A stretch of DNA of 64,000 bases from Triatoma infestans (taxonomy: Eukaryota; Arthropoda; Insecta; Hemiptera; Reduviidae): contig JAAEAF010006005.1 of NCBI GenBank assembly GCA_011037195.1, positions 1 through 64,000 of the forward strand. Reading direction: 5' to 3'. Below the pieces are notes generated by a model. It was given only the letters and a program-made list of their open reading frames with translations, ran no database searches and was not told the DNA's origin. Positions 38,080 through 50,352 of this stretch are shown here, piece after piece; position 1 is the first letter of the stretch; each line of letters begins with the position of its first letter. The position numbers were made by a program, and so were the translations under genes.

Positions 38080-39410
38080 TTATATAACATAGTGGATGTC
38101 TTGGATGGAGTTGGAGTCACAGAGACTATAAGGAGACTGAATATTGTTTAACCTATTCAAATATGCCTTGTTTGGTCCGTGGCCTGATAAGAAGTGTGTG
38201 AGGATACGTGTAATCGGAATGTGTGTATTTATTCTGTGTATGTAACACTTGGAAAGAATTTTTTTGTTTGAGTCCCTTTCTGCGTCCTCCTCCATAAATC
38301 TTCCCATTTCTGGATACTTTCCTCAATTATCATTATTTTTATATGTGTTTTAGGGCATTTATAGTAAGCTAGATGCATGTTTTGCTTCCTTATCGGCTTC
38401 TTCATTCCCTGAGTCCAGCATGAGCTTTCACCCAGTTTAGAGTGATCTTAATATCATCCCTCTTAAGGTTTTTAATTCTTTTCCTGGCTTGTTCACTAAG
38501 ATAACCATAGTTGCCCGCATTTTTTTATATCTTCTAACGAAACCCGACTATCCATCATAATTGCTACATTTTTGAATTTGTAGAACTCGTTTGTGTCACT
38601 ACCCATTCCAGGGCTTTTAATCAAGCTAAAAGCTCTGCCTGACTATTGGAACTGCATTCATGCAGTCTATATTTCGCCACGTGGATCTTGACCGCCCCGT
38701 GATATACAACAAATGCACAACCTACTTTATCCTTACATTTCCTCCCATCTGTTACACCACCCAGTGATCTCCTTCTACAACTGTATCCTGCATTTCTTGT
38801 ATTTCCATTCACTTGTATCCAAGTTCCCAATTCATGTAATGGATCGGTTGATCATACTCTATTATTGTTGGCATTTCTTCTTGATGACCCTTAGTGATGA
38901 GATACAATTTTTTCAGCTGCTGAGCTTTTAAAACTATGGTTATAACATTAGCTTCAAATGAGATTGTCCTATAGCTCTTTGCTAATCTAATTGCAATCAT
39001 TCTTTGTACTCTTTCCACGATCCTAGCATTCGCTTTAATTTTCAAAGCCTCAGCCCAAATTCGAGCACCATACGTCATCATGGGAAGAATTGCTCCATCG
39101 TATATCACCGTTAATGCATCATGTCCTAAGCCCCCAGCTTAGTTTTGATGTTCGAGTCTCGAAGTTTTGCCGTTCGAGAAAGAGCATTTATTAATTTTAT
39201 TATTTTTTCGCTAGATTTTTGGATGTGTCTTTCCATTCTAATTTATTATTGAATATAATTCCTAAATATTTCAAATGTTTGACCACATTCAATCTTTCCT
39301 TACCTAAAAATACAGCCATCTCATACAAATTCTTTTCGTTGTGAATATGTAGCGCCTTTGATTTAGTTTTATTAAAATTTATTTTCCTTTCTTTTGTCCA
39401 TATTTATTTC
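38080..39410 (-). pseudogene. R1/LOA-like non-LTR retroelement remnant: RT end plus RNase H
   Basis: The minus-strand translation, in several frames, gives in order: the end of the RT domain (NKTKSKALHI, VFLGKERLNVVKHLKYLGII near 39,260-39,370), DGAILPMMTYGARIW and ERVQRMIAIRLAKSYRTISF (39,000-39,105), then an RNase H domain. That domain has TDGRKCKDKVGCAFVVY near 38,735, SSNSQAELLA near 38,625, NWVKAHAG near 38,415-38,440, and GNEEADKEA one frame over at 38,384-38,407. The post-RNase H FLSGHGPNKAYLNRL block near 38,170-38,205 and a degraded Cys motif follow. This order is typical of R1/LOA-type elements that carry RNase H. Several frameshifts make it inactive. Confidence 0.82.
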
Positions 39411-39512
39411 ACGCAGAGAACTCGAAACACTATCACATTATTTGTCTGGCTGCGAAAATAGTTGATGATGTGTGCAAGCAACCGTACCAGTGTGTCCGGG
39501 TAATACATACTT

Positions 39513-39878
39513 TCAATTCCATCTTACACCTTTCTTTACTGGTTTTATGCCACACTGATCTCGTAGATTGATAAGGCGCCGAATTAACAAGCTCAAGTCC
39601 GCTTGGAGAACAGAAATGTCACAATACAGCTGAAATGAACGGCTAATCCTAGTTTTTATTAAAATGTATGGTAAACCACTTCTCGCAAAATTGTATTTAA
39701 TTTTGTTCATCATGGATGATGTATTTGAGCTCTTTACACCGAAAATCTCCGGGCAGTTATCTATAAACCTTTTCCCAACACTCCGAACAGTGAGTATGGC
39801 CACCGAACAATGAGCATATAGACTGCACTCTGAGGAACTATCAAGCCGACTCATACTACACGGATATAAGCCATTCAA
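39513..39878 (-). other. Unassigned 121-codon open frame
   Basis: The open frame has 121 codons, which is long for this AT-rich sequence, and a serine-rich N-terminal half. I recognise no domain, and there is no clear promoter or splice context. It lies directly upstream of the R1/LOA-like remnant, so it may be part of a mobile element or chance. Confidence 0.2.
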
Positions 39879-41019
39879 AACAAGATTTAACTTACGATCA
39901 ATGTACCTACTATGTCAGAAACACGACGTTACACACTGACCTAAACATTCCATTGATGGACTGCCTAACATAACAATTTTACATAAGATTCCACAGCAAA
40001 CTAGGCACATACAACAATCCATACTACATGTCCACCCTAATCATACATAACTGGGAATCCTTCCAGACATTTGAAACGCTATTGGCCAAGAGATCTCTTG
40101 TCAGAGGAAATGGTGTAAACGTGCCTAGGAAGCGGGACCACTTCCCTCAAACGAATTCAAGCCAGATTCAATTAATCAGCACATTTACTTATTGCATCTT
40201 GTTTTGCAGTCTGAAATAATATCATAAATAACAGTTAATCTAAACTTTTAAACTCTTTCAAAAAAAAGATATAAACTTCTTATATAAATTATTGTTAAAA
40301 GTAACAATAAAAATTGGTCTAAACCTTTTACAAATTATACAGAATAAAAGAAAGATAAGTCGTTCCCTAACTGTACAGCCTTACTAAACTAAGTAGAACT
40401 GATTTAAACTGTTAATATTTTCTTACCTAATAATTATTTAATACTTTAATTTCCTTTTAAAGCAATACAAACTCTCATGTTTCCTTGAATACTTAAAGTG
40501 ACTTACACTTACAAAAACTTGGTGCAGTTTTTCTTTTAAATATTCAATTCCACTGAATATTTACATGAAGGAGAAACTTTTAATAAGCATGGAAAACATT
40601 TTTTTTGCTCTTTTTAATTGAATACTTATTATTAAGTAAAGTAACCAATTTATTAGAAAAGTTTTATTGTAAGCACACTGTTAAGAGTCACTTTTTAAAA
40701 TTAGTTATTTTTTTGTCAAGTATCACCACAATACTTACAATATCAGTTGAATACACTTGACTTCAGTTTCATATAATTCTGTCTGACTTATTTATAACTG
40801 TGGTGGAATAATATTCAAAATTCACTTTTATTCTGACCATTTTTGAATTTTTCTCTATCATTAGAGTTCATTCATCAAGGCTCTAATGACTTCCTTTACT
40901 AGTTTGGTCACATACCGGTTTGGTAAAACTACAAGGTCATGAGGAATACGACGCCATGGTTGTTTGATATATTTAAAATTATGCAATCTGAAAAACTATT
41001 GAATATGCGAATGAATTCG
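39879..41019. other. No gene seen
   Basis: AT-rich sequence; nothing recognisable. Confidence 0.5.
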
Positions 41020-41600
41020 TATTAAACAGTGGACTATGTAACAATAACCAGTTAAACAGAGGGTGTATTTTAAAGTATTAGTGCAATCAAACCAACCGTT
41101 ATACAAAAGCAGAACTCACTAGTTCCATTAGCAACCAATCAACGCGCCACCTTAGATCCTTCAAGCACAAGTCAACTACATATTGCACTCTCACACACTT
41201 ACTAGAATGTATTGACGAATAAGTGTCAACTTCGACAGTCAGTCTCTGACCTAAAAGCTAACTCTAGCAGTGAGAGAAACTGAATAAAAGCCGAACCTTG
41301 GAGGGATAAACTTTAAAGAGTAAAGATCAGTCGCACAATCAACCTGAACCTTGAAATGCTCACCGACTTGCCACACTAGTTCACTACAATTAAAACAAGC
41401 AAGAGTTCTAACTAGTCACGTCATTCTTCAAGTGACTCAAATCAGCCAATGATATAATTCTACATCCACACCCTACCATAATTCATCACTCTTCGCTCGG
41501 TCTCTCTTCCTCTTTATAAGTGAGTAAATTCTTCTCACCTTACTCAGTAAAATCGATTAAATATAAAATTTGAGTAAAAGTGTCAGTAATCCCTATCTGC
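41020..41600 (+). repeat. Degenerate long repeat, related to 35,500-36,000
   Basis: It contains GGACTATGTAACAATAACC, a GACAGTCAGTCTCTGACCTA block, CAGTGAGAGAAACTGAATAAAAG and a CACCTTACTCAGTAAAATCG end followed by TAAATATAAAATTTGAGTAA. Each has a counterpart in 35,500-36,000. The GAATAAAAG could be a TATA-like element of an LTR, but no LTR boundaries (TG..CA, target duplication) were found. Confidence 0.35.
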
Positions 41601-41749
41601 CGGCTCCCCTAGGAATAGAATGAATAAGAAATACAGCTTTGTTAAAAAATTCTTTTTCAAAGCTGAGTACCAGAACAGAGTGTAGCAGTGAATCAGTTCT
41701 GTCTGGCATTAAAGAATATAACTTGTATGATATATGGGTGCTCTGATGG

Positions 41750-41922
41750 CAGGTGCTCTGATTGACCACCTGGGAGCCCCCCCCAATTCCACAGTCCGGT
41801 TAAGGACAGGATAGGGGGAGGGTCTCCAACTAGGGGGGTGCCACAATAGATCCTTGGGGTGTCGCGGTGGCGTAGGCTGAATAGCCATTTCCCCCGGTAG
41901 AATCTATCTATCTATCTATGAT
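41750..41922 (+). repeat. SINE-related copy with (CTAT)n tail
   Basis: CACCTGGGAGCC, CCACAGTCCGGTTAAGGACAGG and GTGCCACAATAGATCCTTGG correspond in order to SINE body and tail blocks (CCTAGGAGCC, CTCACTGTCCGGTGATGGGC, GGCACAATAGAT..TTCAAG). After this comes unrelated sequence and a (TCTA)n repeat at about 41,905-41,920. Confidence 0.5.
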
Positions 41923-42690
41923 ATATGGATGGATCGAGAACTCCTGAGGGAACTAGGGCCGGAATGTTTGAGCCAAAGACCAGATACTCGGTGCCTATGG
42001 ACAAGGAATCTTTCCAATAGCCAAGCCGCCATAAAATGCACAGAGCTCCATATGCCATCAGTCCAAAAATGATATGACTATACCTCGATAAACTCAATGA
42101 GCTGGGCAAGAACAATAAAGTTACCCAGTTTAGGTGCCAGGGCATGTTGTTATGGAAGGAAATGAGATGGGTGGTAAGGAAAGGCACTGCAACTCCCTTA
42201 TTGGGTGCAGAACCTGGTGTTATAAGTGACCTGCCTGTCGCACAAATACTGAGAAGGAAGTGAAGCAATAGCTCTGGAAAAACTCCCAAAACCTGCCTGG
42301 GCAGTTATAATCAGAAAAGATCTAAAGTGTACGTCAGTCTGACTAAAAATAGGCTCCGCATGCTGATAGATTTTCTCACAGGGCAGTATAAACTCAGAAA
42401 GCATCTGTTAAAGCTGGGCCTAGTACACAATAGCAGCACGACCTGCAGATTCTGTGGAGAGATAGAAGACTTCAATATAACCACCTAACGTACTGCAGAT
42501 GCTATCATCCAGAAAAGATTTAGAAGCCTGGTTAGTTACCAGGTGTTGGATGAAGATATACCCTTTCTAGAACCTTTCCGGATTCTGAAATCTCTCAGAG
42601 ATCTTAATCTAGATGGGATGCTTCTTGTGATTGGTCTCATCCTGGCCGCAGTGGGATAGCACAACAGATCTCTTTTGGTCACAGTGCACC
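41923..42690 (+). pseudogene. Retroelement RNase H plus C-terminal domain, degenerate
   Basis: Plus-strand frames give MDGSRTPEGTRAGMFEPKTR near 41,930 (the RNase H first-Asp TDGS motif, with T altered), then SQAAIK near 42,020. Next come a CQGMLLWKE/GHVVMEGNEM block near 42,140 (GHAG..GNE in intact copies), KGTATPLLGAEPGVISDLP near 42,180-42,235 and NRLRMLIDFLTGQYKLRKHL near 42,355-42,405. KLGLVHNSSTTCRFCGEIED near 42,410-42,465 is the C-terminal zinc-knuckle start. Frames switch several times and stops interrupt it, so it is dead. The 31.3-kb fragment belongs to the same family. Confidence 0.75.
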
Positions 42691-45600
42691 AGACACTCTC
42701 AGGAAATAATAATCATACCTTGGTTATCAAAATATGTTGACAGATGAAGATCAGGAACGGAAGACCATTGAAAAAAAAGAAAGCATGCTACAATGATTTG
42801 ATCTCAAATACTATCCACTAACCTCTGCGGACCTAATCACACCTGAGTGACTGTTTTTAGCATTATTAGTAATTTATCATTACTAGTAAAAGTATAGGAA
42901 TAGAAAGGAATATATTATATAATTTTAAGAAGTTTTTCCATGAATTAATGGACATCCTAAATCTACTTGAGTTTTAGACCGACTGGTAAAAGCGTTAAAA
43001 TCTGAAATATATCGCAGTCGCTTTGTTAAAGAATGAACCACACACATGAAAGTTACTTTTCGACAAATCAAATGAATGGGATGTCTTTGTCATTCTTAAC
43101 GTTGATGCAAAATGAACTTTCATATAATACAATGCAATTAAAGTCGTTTTCTACAAAGTGTAACTTCGTATTTTTTATTAAAGAGGCTAAACTGGTAACT
43201 TTTTTCTAACATCTTTCTTAGTGCTATCGCTGTTCTACTTCCTTAATGTGTAAGTAAACAATGTGCAACTTAACTACAAAATATTCTCATGCAATACAAT
43301 CCCAAGTAATACGGAAAAGCTTCCGATGAGACAATTAACAAAAAAAAAATTATGAACATTTCTAGGAGGTTTTTGACGTTGACATCAGAACATGTTTCAA
43401 ATTTATATTCGTCTGAACGTTAGATATCATTAATAGTGGTGCAAAATAAAGGAAGTTAGTGTGTGGTTTATGGTCGGGAACAATGGTGTTAGGTTGCAAT
43501 ATAATAGTGACTATATATATATACATAATTTTCTATTGTCGGAAGAGGAAGGGGTGAGAGCGAAAGCGTGTTAGAGGGGGGCGAATTGAAAGAACGGCCA
43601 GTTCGAAAGGAATAACTTGTAATATAATGTGGTGTAGTTGAGCTTTATATAATGTTTACTGCAATAACAGCACACATAAACAACACCATACTGACAGTTG
43701 TTGTTGTTGCTGATGTAGTGACATACTGTTTGGTGAAGGTAGTAGGCGGCAAGCCTCGCATAGAAATTTACAATGTTATAATACTCTAGTTCACTAATTA
43801 ACTAGTTTCATTCCAAACAAGATGTTACTTTCCTATATACAATTATATATACATATATATGTATTGATTGATATGTTCAACTAAAAGTTTTCACATTATA
43901 CACATAAATTATTTTGTACTACAATGTAAAATCAACCTAAATTAGTGACTGCGCTCAATAATAACAATGAAAAGAGAGCTATGGAAAGGCAAACTAGATT
44001 AACTCTGAGATTGAATATAATCACACAAAAACGACTCAAATCTCATTAATCTCTTTTATGAAGTAAATAAATGGACATCTCTAAGAATCAGTAGGCATGA
44101 ATTTAACCGTGTACTCCATGGTCTCTGCAACTCATTTTACTCATGATCCTGCCATAATGTTACAGTTAAAATTGGAAAATAAAACTTACCAGTTTGAAAT
44201 GAAATTAAAACAAACAATTAGTCATAGAGAAGACATCATCGAGGGAAAACAAAAAGTCTTGGAGTCATCCTCCTGGAAGATCTGATGCCAGAAATGGGAG
44301 AACCAAGTAGATGCTTTTATAAATACCCATCAATATATACACAGTAAAATAATGGTAATGATCAGAGAAGGGTTTAATTCACTAATATTAATTCTATTGC
44401 CATATACAAAAATATAATAATTGTACTAATAACAATACTTGGAATGTGCTGCAGCTTGAGCGGGAGATACACACATATAGCATGCAAATGTATATATATT
44501 ACTCATAAACGAATATGTGCGTGTATATAATATTGGTAATCGGATAAAAGATTGGGAGTATTTTTTGTATTAATAAACGAAAAATGGGTAGGATTATACC
44601 AAACCAGCTGTGATAATCTTATTTCAATATTAAAGTTTATTGTTACAATTGTTGGGTTGGAATAAATTCATTGAAGAGCCACTCACACAAATACAAATTA
44701 AAAATTAGATTTTTCTGAAATAATGGATAGTATTCTAATAAATAAAAACTGCTTTTAATTTCGATTTATAAAGCAATTTAGAGAAATATATATGTTACCG
44801 GTAATGTAAGAATCTCAGGTATTGTATGCCTAGGCATTTCATATATTTACTTAGCTACGTTAGGCAAAGTAAGAAATATCCTTTTTTATTTCATACTTGG
44901 GCTACGAATTGCCTAGGAATTCTATAGAATGTCCACGTCGCCTTAAGCAAAGTATGGAAAGACTTGAAAACAATATGGCCTAATTATTAATGGCCATATA
45001 TAATTATGGCCTAGTTATTGCTACTAAATTATTACCGAAGGAATGCTACTATTTATGGCCTTTTCCAACGGTATTAATAGTTAATCAGATATCACATTAT
45101 ATTTTCTTTCAAGATCTATAAATTCTTTTATATAAATAATATTAATCAATGCAACTATTTGAGAATGCTCTATTAAGAGGATTTAAGTATTGTTGCTTTG
45201 TTCAATAAGAAAATAAGATACATTTATTACTTCATTTCCATTAACATAATTTTAATTAAACAGGCATATTTTTTATTCTTTCGCGTATGTGATACTCTTC
45301 TCTGCCCCATCCGCACGTCCTTTCCACCGTGTCATTGCTGCTGTGGCCATGTACGTGGAAGCAATCACGGATACAGAATCAAACAAACAGCTTCGAAAAT
45401 ACTGTGTTCCTCAGTTTCTGACCATTGTCGGTTTTGCAGAATGCTAAAAACTTGACCAGTATTGTTAAATATACTTACGCCACATACAGTCCTTCTGTAT
45501 GTAAACCACTGGCTTTGGTTGGTTTTTCTTTTGCGCATACGTATATTTAAGATCTCATAGGTATATTTAAATGAATTATTCCCCCACTAGACAAGTGACT

Positions 45601-46554
45601 AAACATCGAGAGGAAGGATTCGATGTGATGTATATTTACGAAACCTCCATACAAAGTTCTCAAGCAGCGGGGCATCTGTTTATATTTAGATTTGTAGAGA
45701 GTCTAGCTACAAAGTTGAATTTCCTGCTTGCGAGAAAATCAATTGCTTATTTTCCTTTGTAATGGTTTAATCTCAAGTGAGACGTGCAAGTATGGGATTT
45801 GTTATGCTATAATTCACCGTGGTTACCTTAATCCCATCTTCAATTTCAACTAATTCTGCAGACTTAAAGCGTAATGTGCAATTGTTGTGTTAATATAGTT
45901 GCTGTTTGTATAGTTATTCATAATTAAATTATGTTATTCATAATTAAATTCATAAATTTCAGTTAAAATACTTTTCCTAGGCATGGAGTTTTTTTGCTAT
46001 TCATTATATTGTCCGTAATTTTATGTAGGTGGCTCAATCCACAAAGTATTTTAAGAGTACTACTATAAATATAGCAAGAGCTAATTCAAAATCTAGTTTC
46101 TCGTAACAACATAAAAAAAGGAATCAAACTAATTATTAGTTGAATTAAACAAATAAATTATAGAAAGAAGATTTACATTTTGAAAATCTGTATCCAATAA
46201 TTGGTTAGAAAAAGAAATACTTAGACTGTGGTATAGAATGTAGATTTAAATTGTAAAATACAAATTAAATTGGATGGACTTAAAACTACTTTAAATAAAC
46301 TTAGGAAAGGATAATCTTTTGTGTGTAAATTATTTGTATATTATTTCCAAAAAAAAAAATAAATAAATAAAATAAAAAGTTAACGTTTTTCTCTCTACAT
46401 CACCTCCAACAATGTAGCTGAAACTATGATAGCAGAAAGCAACGCAAACCCCCCCTTTCTTACCTATGTGAAGACATTACATCAGTGATTACTTTGTTTT
46501 TCTTTTTGAAGAAATCATCACATATATGTCTGCAAGAACAAGGTGATTTAAAAG
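42691..46554. other. No gene seen; G-rich block at 43,480-43,760
   Basis: 43,480-43,760 is less AT-rich (GGAAGAGGAAGGGGTGAGAG; GTTAGAGGGGGGCG; a GTTGTTGTTGCTG stretch). The frame near 45,298-45,455 (HCCCGHVRGSNHGYR..) has no recognised family. The remainder is AT-rich. Confidence 0.45.
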
Positions 46555-46740
46555 GGATTAACTCATTATAGCCTGGACTCATGCTCGGAGATCATGAGCA
46601 TGCTCCCTTAGATTTTCTATTCTTTGGAGCCTGTACAGCTCACCTGCTCGATGATGGGTAGTTTGTTCGTAACGTGAGTATACTGCTCGGTGGTGACTGC
46701 ACATGGAGGAGGCTCTGCGGGCACAATAGATTATTCAAGA
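46555..46740 (+). repeat. tRNA-derived SINE copy, diverged
   Basis: GGGATTAACTCATTATAGCC (degraded A-box), TTGGAGCCTGTACAGCTCAC, GATGATGGGTAGT, TACTGCTCGGTGGTGACTGC and the GGGCACAATAGATTATTCAAG tail are all in the order of the 8.4-kb copy. The B-box is lost. Confidence 0.7.
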
Positions 46741-47617
46741 TCAGCCATTAAGAATATATATATATAAATTTTTGTCAAAAAGAAGAATGAAAAAACTGAA
46801 AACACTGTTTAAATTAAAGCAAGTTTTAACGGGTACCGACAGGAATTACTTTGCAAGACACTTATCGCGGATATTTGATATTGGTTATCTAGTGTCTCAC
46901 GAGGCATACATGAGCGGTACTCGTATATATTTCTTTTCCTTGCCAATCATCCATTACTAAAGAGATTTGGAAAATTCTCACCCTTTTAATGGAATAGTTT
47001 AACCAAATGTGAGCACCGCAAGGAGAGCGATAGACACTAGCCAATATGTTATACCACAAAGGATGATCTATAGTCCTAGTCATATAATATGACTTCCAAC
47101 GCAGTCAGCATGTTGTGATGAAAGCGCTTTGGACAGCGAAGCATTGTGAAAAGTGGAATGAAATGATTGTGAGAGTAATCTGGGCACCCATTGGTTCTTC
47201 TCCTTTTACTAATCCCATTTTACCTAAAAGTCTGACAGGTAAATTTTTTTTTGAGAAAGTCTATTGTAGGGGATTATGAAGGAATGGGGAGATGTTGCCC
47301 TAAAATGCCATCCAGTATGGCATACATTCCCCAGCTTATAATACTGGAGGCAATTAGGACTACCTAAAGCTTTCAACAGTTATTTTTTTTAATTTTTTTC
47401 CAGGATATCACCCAAATTCCTTTGAGGAAGCGGACCAGCCATTTTTTTAGTTAATTTTAACAATCTCCGAGAATACCTCCTCAGGCAATCAGTCATCTAG
47501 AGATTACATTTGGATTTTTACCTTCCAACAACTTCCTTTTTATATCAGTTACTTATTTAAGTTATCGCAAGTAAGTCGCATTTTTATCTAGAAACTTTTT
47601 TATATGTACACAATTGT

Positions 47618-47651
<34 letters not shown>

Positions 47652-48490
47652 ACAGGAAATATTGCCAGTATTGCTTTATTTTATTACTTTTTATTGTATA
47701 TCTAATTGATATGAATACTTTTGTCATTTCTTTTTCTTTTTCACTATAATAGTTTTCTGCTGATAATAAATATAATATAATGTACACCATGAATATAAAT
47801 GATTCTAACATTGTAAAAAAATTTCTAAAGTAATAAAAAATACTAACAGATATAAAGATACCAAACAATAACTTCCTAATCTTTATATTTTACTAACGGA
47901 AATAATAAAATATTCCCGGATGTATTACTAAATCATCATCTAGTAATTAGTATTTCAGTTGGCTAGAAGTAAAAAAATTCTTTTATAGTATAATTTTTTT
48001 ATCTATTATATTTTTTTTTTTTTCCTTTTTGATTTAATTTTTGGACAATAGCATTTTCTTTGTTTGGAACTTTTCTATTTATCTCATTATGAGATAACGA
48101 ATAAAATGTACTAAAATATTTGTAGAAAAATGTTTCCAAAACAATCAATCATACGAAATCTAAGAAAGGTTCAACAACGTTTTTCAATGGTACTAATAAC
48201 GTCACAATTATTTTATATTATATTATCCTTCGTCATTTATCCAATAGAAATTGGAATGGAATATATATGGAAGTTCAAGGATAGATCATGTAAGAGAATT
48301 GTGATAATTGCCACTTGATGAAATGAAGAATTCCCTGCATTGTAATTGTTCTGAAGCACGGACTAAGCCAAAATTCATTACAAATCAAAACAAATTACTG
48401 CACATAATTAAGGAAGATTATCGAGAAATTTGTCTTCTTTTTCTCAATTTTTATCCTCAAAAGGATGAATTAAATTATAGTTTACTACTT
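46741..48490. other. No gene seen; TA microsatellite at 47,622-47,648
   Basis: It contains a (TA)n run, and AT-rich DNA without supported coding frames. Confidence 0.5.
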
Positions 48491-48496
48491 TAATCT

Positions 48497-48572
48497 ACAG
48501 GCGGGTGATGGTGTAGTGGATATGAGAATGGTCTTATAACTGGGAGGTCCTCAGTTCGAGTCCCGCGTACGT
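48497..48572 (+). repeat. tRNA-like sequence (SINE head or tRNA pseudogene)
   Basis: GATGGTGTAGTGGATATGAG fits a Pol III A-box, and CAGTTCGAGTCCC (about 48,551-48,563) fits a B-box. Spacing is about that of a tRNA (TTATAAC in the anticodon-loop position). The acceptor and T-stems do not pair properly, so it is not a functional tRNA gene. It differs from the main SINE family here. Confidence 0.55.
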
Positions 48573-49795
48573 AATTGCTAATTTTTATATTCGTTAAAAA
48601 AATGTTAATATCAAAGTAAGTACTTCCGCCTCCGTCAACGACTTTGGTAGTTTGACGTTAAGGTCGCGAAAAAACGGATTACTTTAGTTTACTACTAATT
48701 TAATATTATTAAATTTACTGCTCTTAATTTTTTTTTTTTTTAAAGTGGAGTGAAGAACTCATATAACTTTCTTCTATAGGAATTCTAATATTTTAAAATG
48801 AAAGATTTTATTTATACTTTCTTTATGCTACTATAATGGAGTTGTTGAGGAGAGAAATTGGGATTGATTAAGTAGACGAGATATGAAGACACTATTATAA
48901 TATAACTATAAGTTTACATTGACTGCACTGGACTGTAATGATTTAATAGAATAAAGGGTTAGATTAGAGTCATGACACGATGCGATGTATGTTGAAACTG
49001 ATAGATTGATTGATCTATGTCTAGATCTCTCGCTGACTTATATACAGGTTCTCCCCACTCTAGCCTGCTTGACTGAGAGAGTACGTGAGAGAGTCTGTTT
49101 TCTCTTAGTCGGGCTTGGCTCTCTCTCTTGCCGTTACATAATATTTTTAACAAATTAATTTATTATATTTAAACGTTAGTAATGCACGTTAGTAACACAC
49201 ACCTATTTACAATTAATATTTATTAGTCCATTTTTGGGGGCGCTATATTTATTAATCCATACTAATAATACATAATACATAATATAACATAAATAATACA
49301 TAATATTTATTAGTCCATTTTTCCATTGATTAGTCCATTTTAGGGAGTGCAGGAACATTTGTTGAAAGTACTGCACATTCAAACTAGTTTTATAGTAAAT
49401 AGCCTCCTCAGAATAGATTATGTAGCTAAAGTGTACATAAAAATAAAAATGAAAATATTGATGCAACATGGCACCCAAAGTACTTTTACTCGTCGTGAAT
49501 TTTATTCAAATTACTTGTGGCAATTAAAGGGATGACACAACAATAAATCCACACTCCCCCTCGTCGACTAGATTGATGATATAAGTGGGGACGTGTGGAA
49601 AGATTCAGAACCTGGGGCTCTTCCCCGCCTTGTTCAGCAAGGTGTTGTGCAAGAAGCCAACTAGGTTAGCAGCATGTGTCATCCCAGATCGAGCGGCGTT
49701 AGCATGAGAAAGTAAATAATGATTTGGGGGCGCTAATAACCACAGTAGTTGATGCGAAAAAAAAACAAACAAAAAAACTACTATACTTATTTTAC
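48573..49795. other. No gene seen
   Basis: A GAGA/CTCT-rich stretch lies at 49,050-49,135. Near-duplicate TATTAGTCCATTTTT-type words recur at 49,220-49,345. No supported gene. Confidence 0.45.
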
Positions 49796-49799
49796 AAAA

Positions 49800-50352
49800 C
49801 AAAAATCGCAGTAAGTTCAAACTTGATATTCTGTTTACTTATTACCACGGAATCGATAGTCAAAATTTCTAAAACCGAAAGTACCACTTTATTAAATGAT
49901 TTTTTTTATATATTTTTTTGCGTTTTTCTCGAAAATGATTCCAACGATTTTTTTCAAAACTAAGATGTGGACAATAAAGAGACTTTTATTTGCAACTTTA
50001 CTCCGGATAAAGTCCATTTAAGGGGATTTTTGGTGGGAGGAGTAGCTTATGTTTTTTACCTCTAAATTGCTATCGTAGGAGATTTTACGATTCTACTATA
50101 TAAACAAATTTAATTAAAAATAAATAAAATACCGGAAATTCCGAGTTTCCGAGAAAATTAGTAAACCGGAAATGCGTTTTTACTGAACAGTTTTTTTTTT
50201 TTTTTTTTTAGTTTTCGTGATTTTCTCCATAAAAACAGCGACGAATTTCGATTAAATTTGTTATACTAATTATAAAATGTGTCAATTACAAGTTTTTAAA
50301 CTGCAGTAAAAGAAAGTTGGGTGAGTGATTCACACCCGATTTTTTTTTTTTT
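49800..50352 (+). repeat. Family A repeat, 5'-truncated copy
   Basis: It contains AAAATCGCAGTAAGTTCAAACTTGATATT, TTTTCTCGAAAATGATTCCAACGA, GAGACTTTTATTTGCAAC, TTTAAGGGGATTTTTGGTGG, CCGGAAATGCGTTTTTACTGAAC, TTTCTCCATAAAAACAGCGACG and the terminal GCAGTAAAAGAAAGT..GTGAGTGATTCACACCCGA plus T-tract. Block order matches the 51.6- and 54.7-kb copies. Confidence 0.85.

Noticed and set aside
41912..42404. Minus-strand open frames of 125 and 68 codons
   Set aside because: They are shadows of the plus-strand RNase H relic.
45198..45455. 85-codon frame with a Cys/His cluster (HCCCGHVRG)
   Set aside because: No known finger spacing, N-terminal half is AT-compositional, and no splice or promoter context.
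48497..48572. Possible functional tRNA (TTATAAC anticodon-loop region)
   Set aside because: The acceptor stem does not pair and the T-stem is broken; kept only as a tRNA-like repeat.
49203..49345. Short tandem TATTAGTCCATTTTT words as a possible CRISPR-like array
   Set aside because: Only a few irregularly spaced copies, no constant spacer length, and the genome is eukaryotic.
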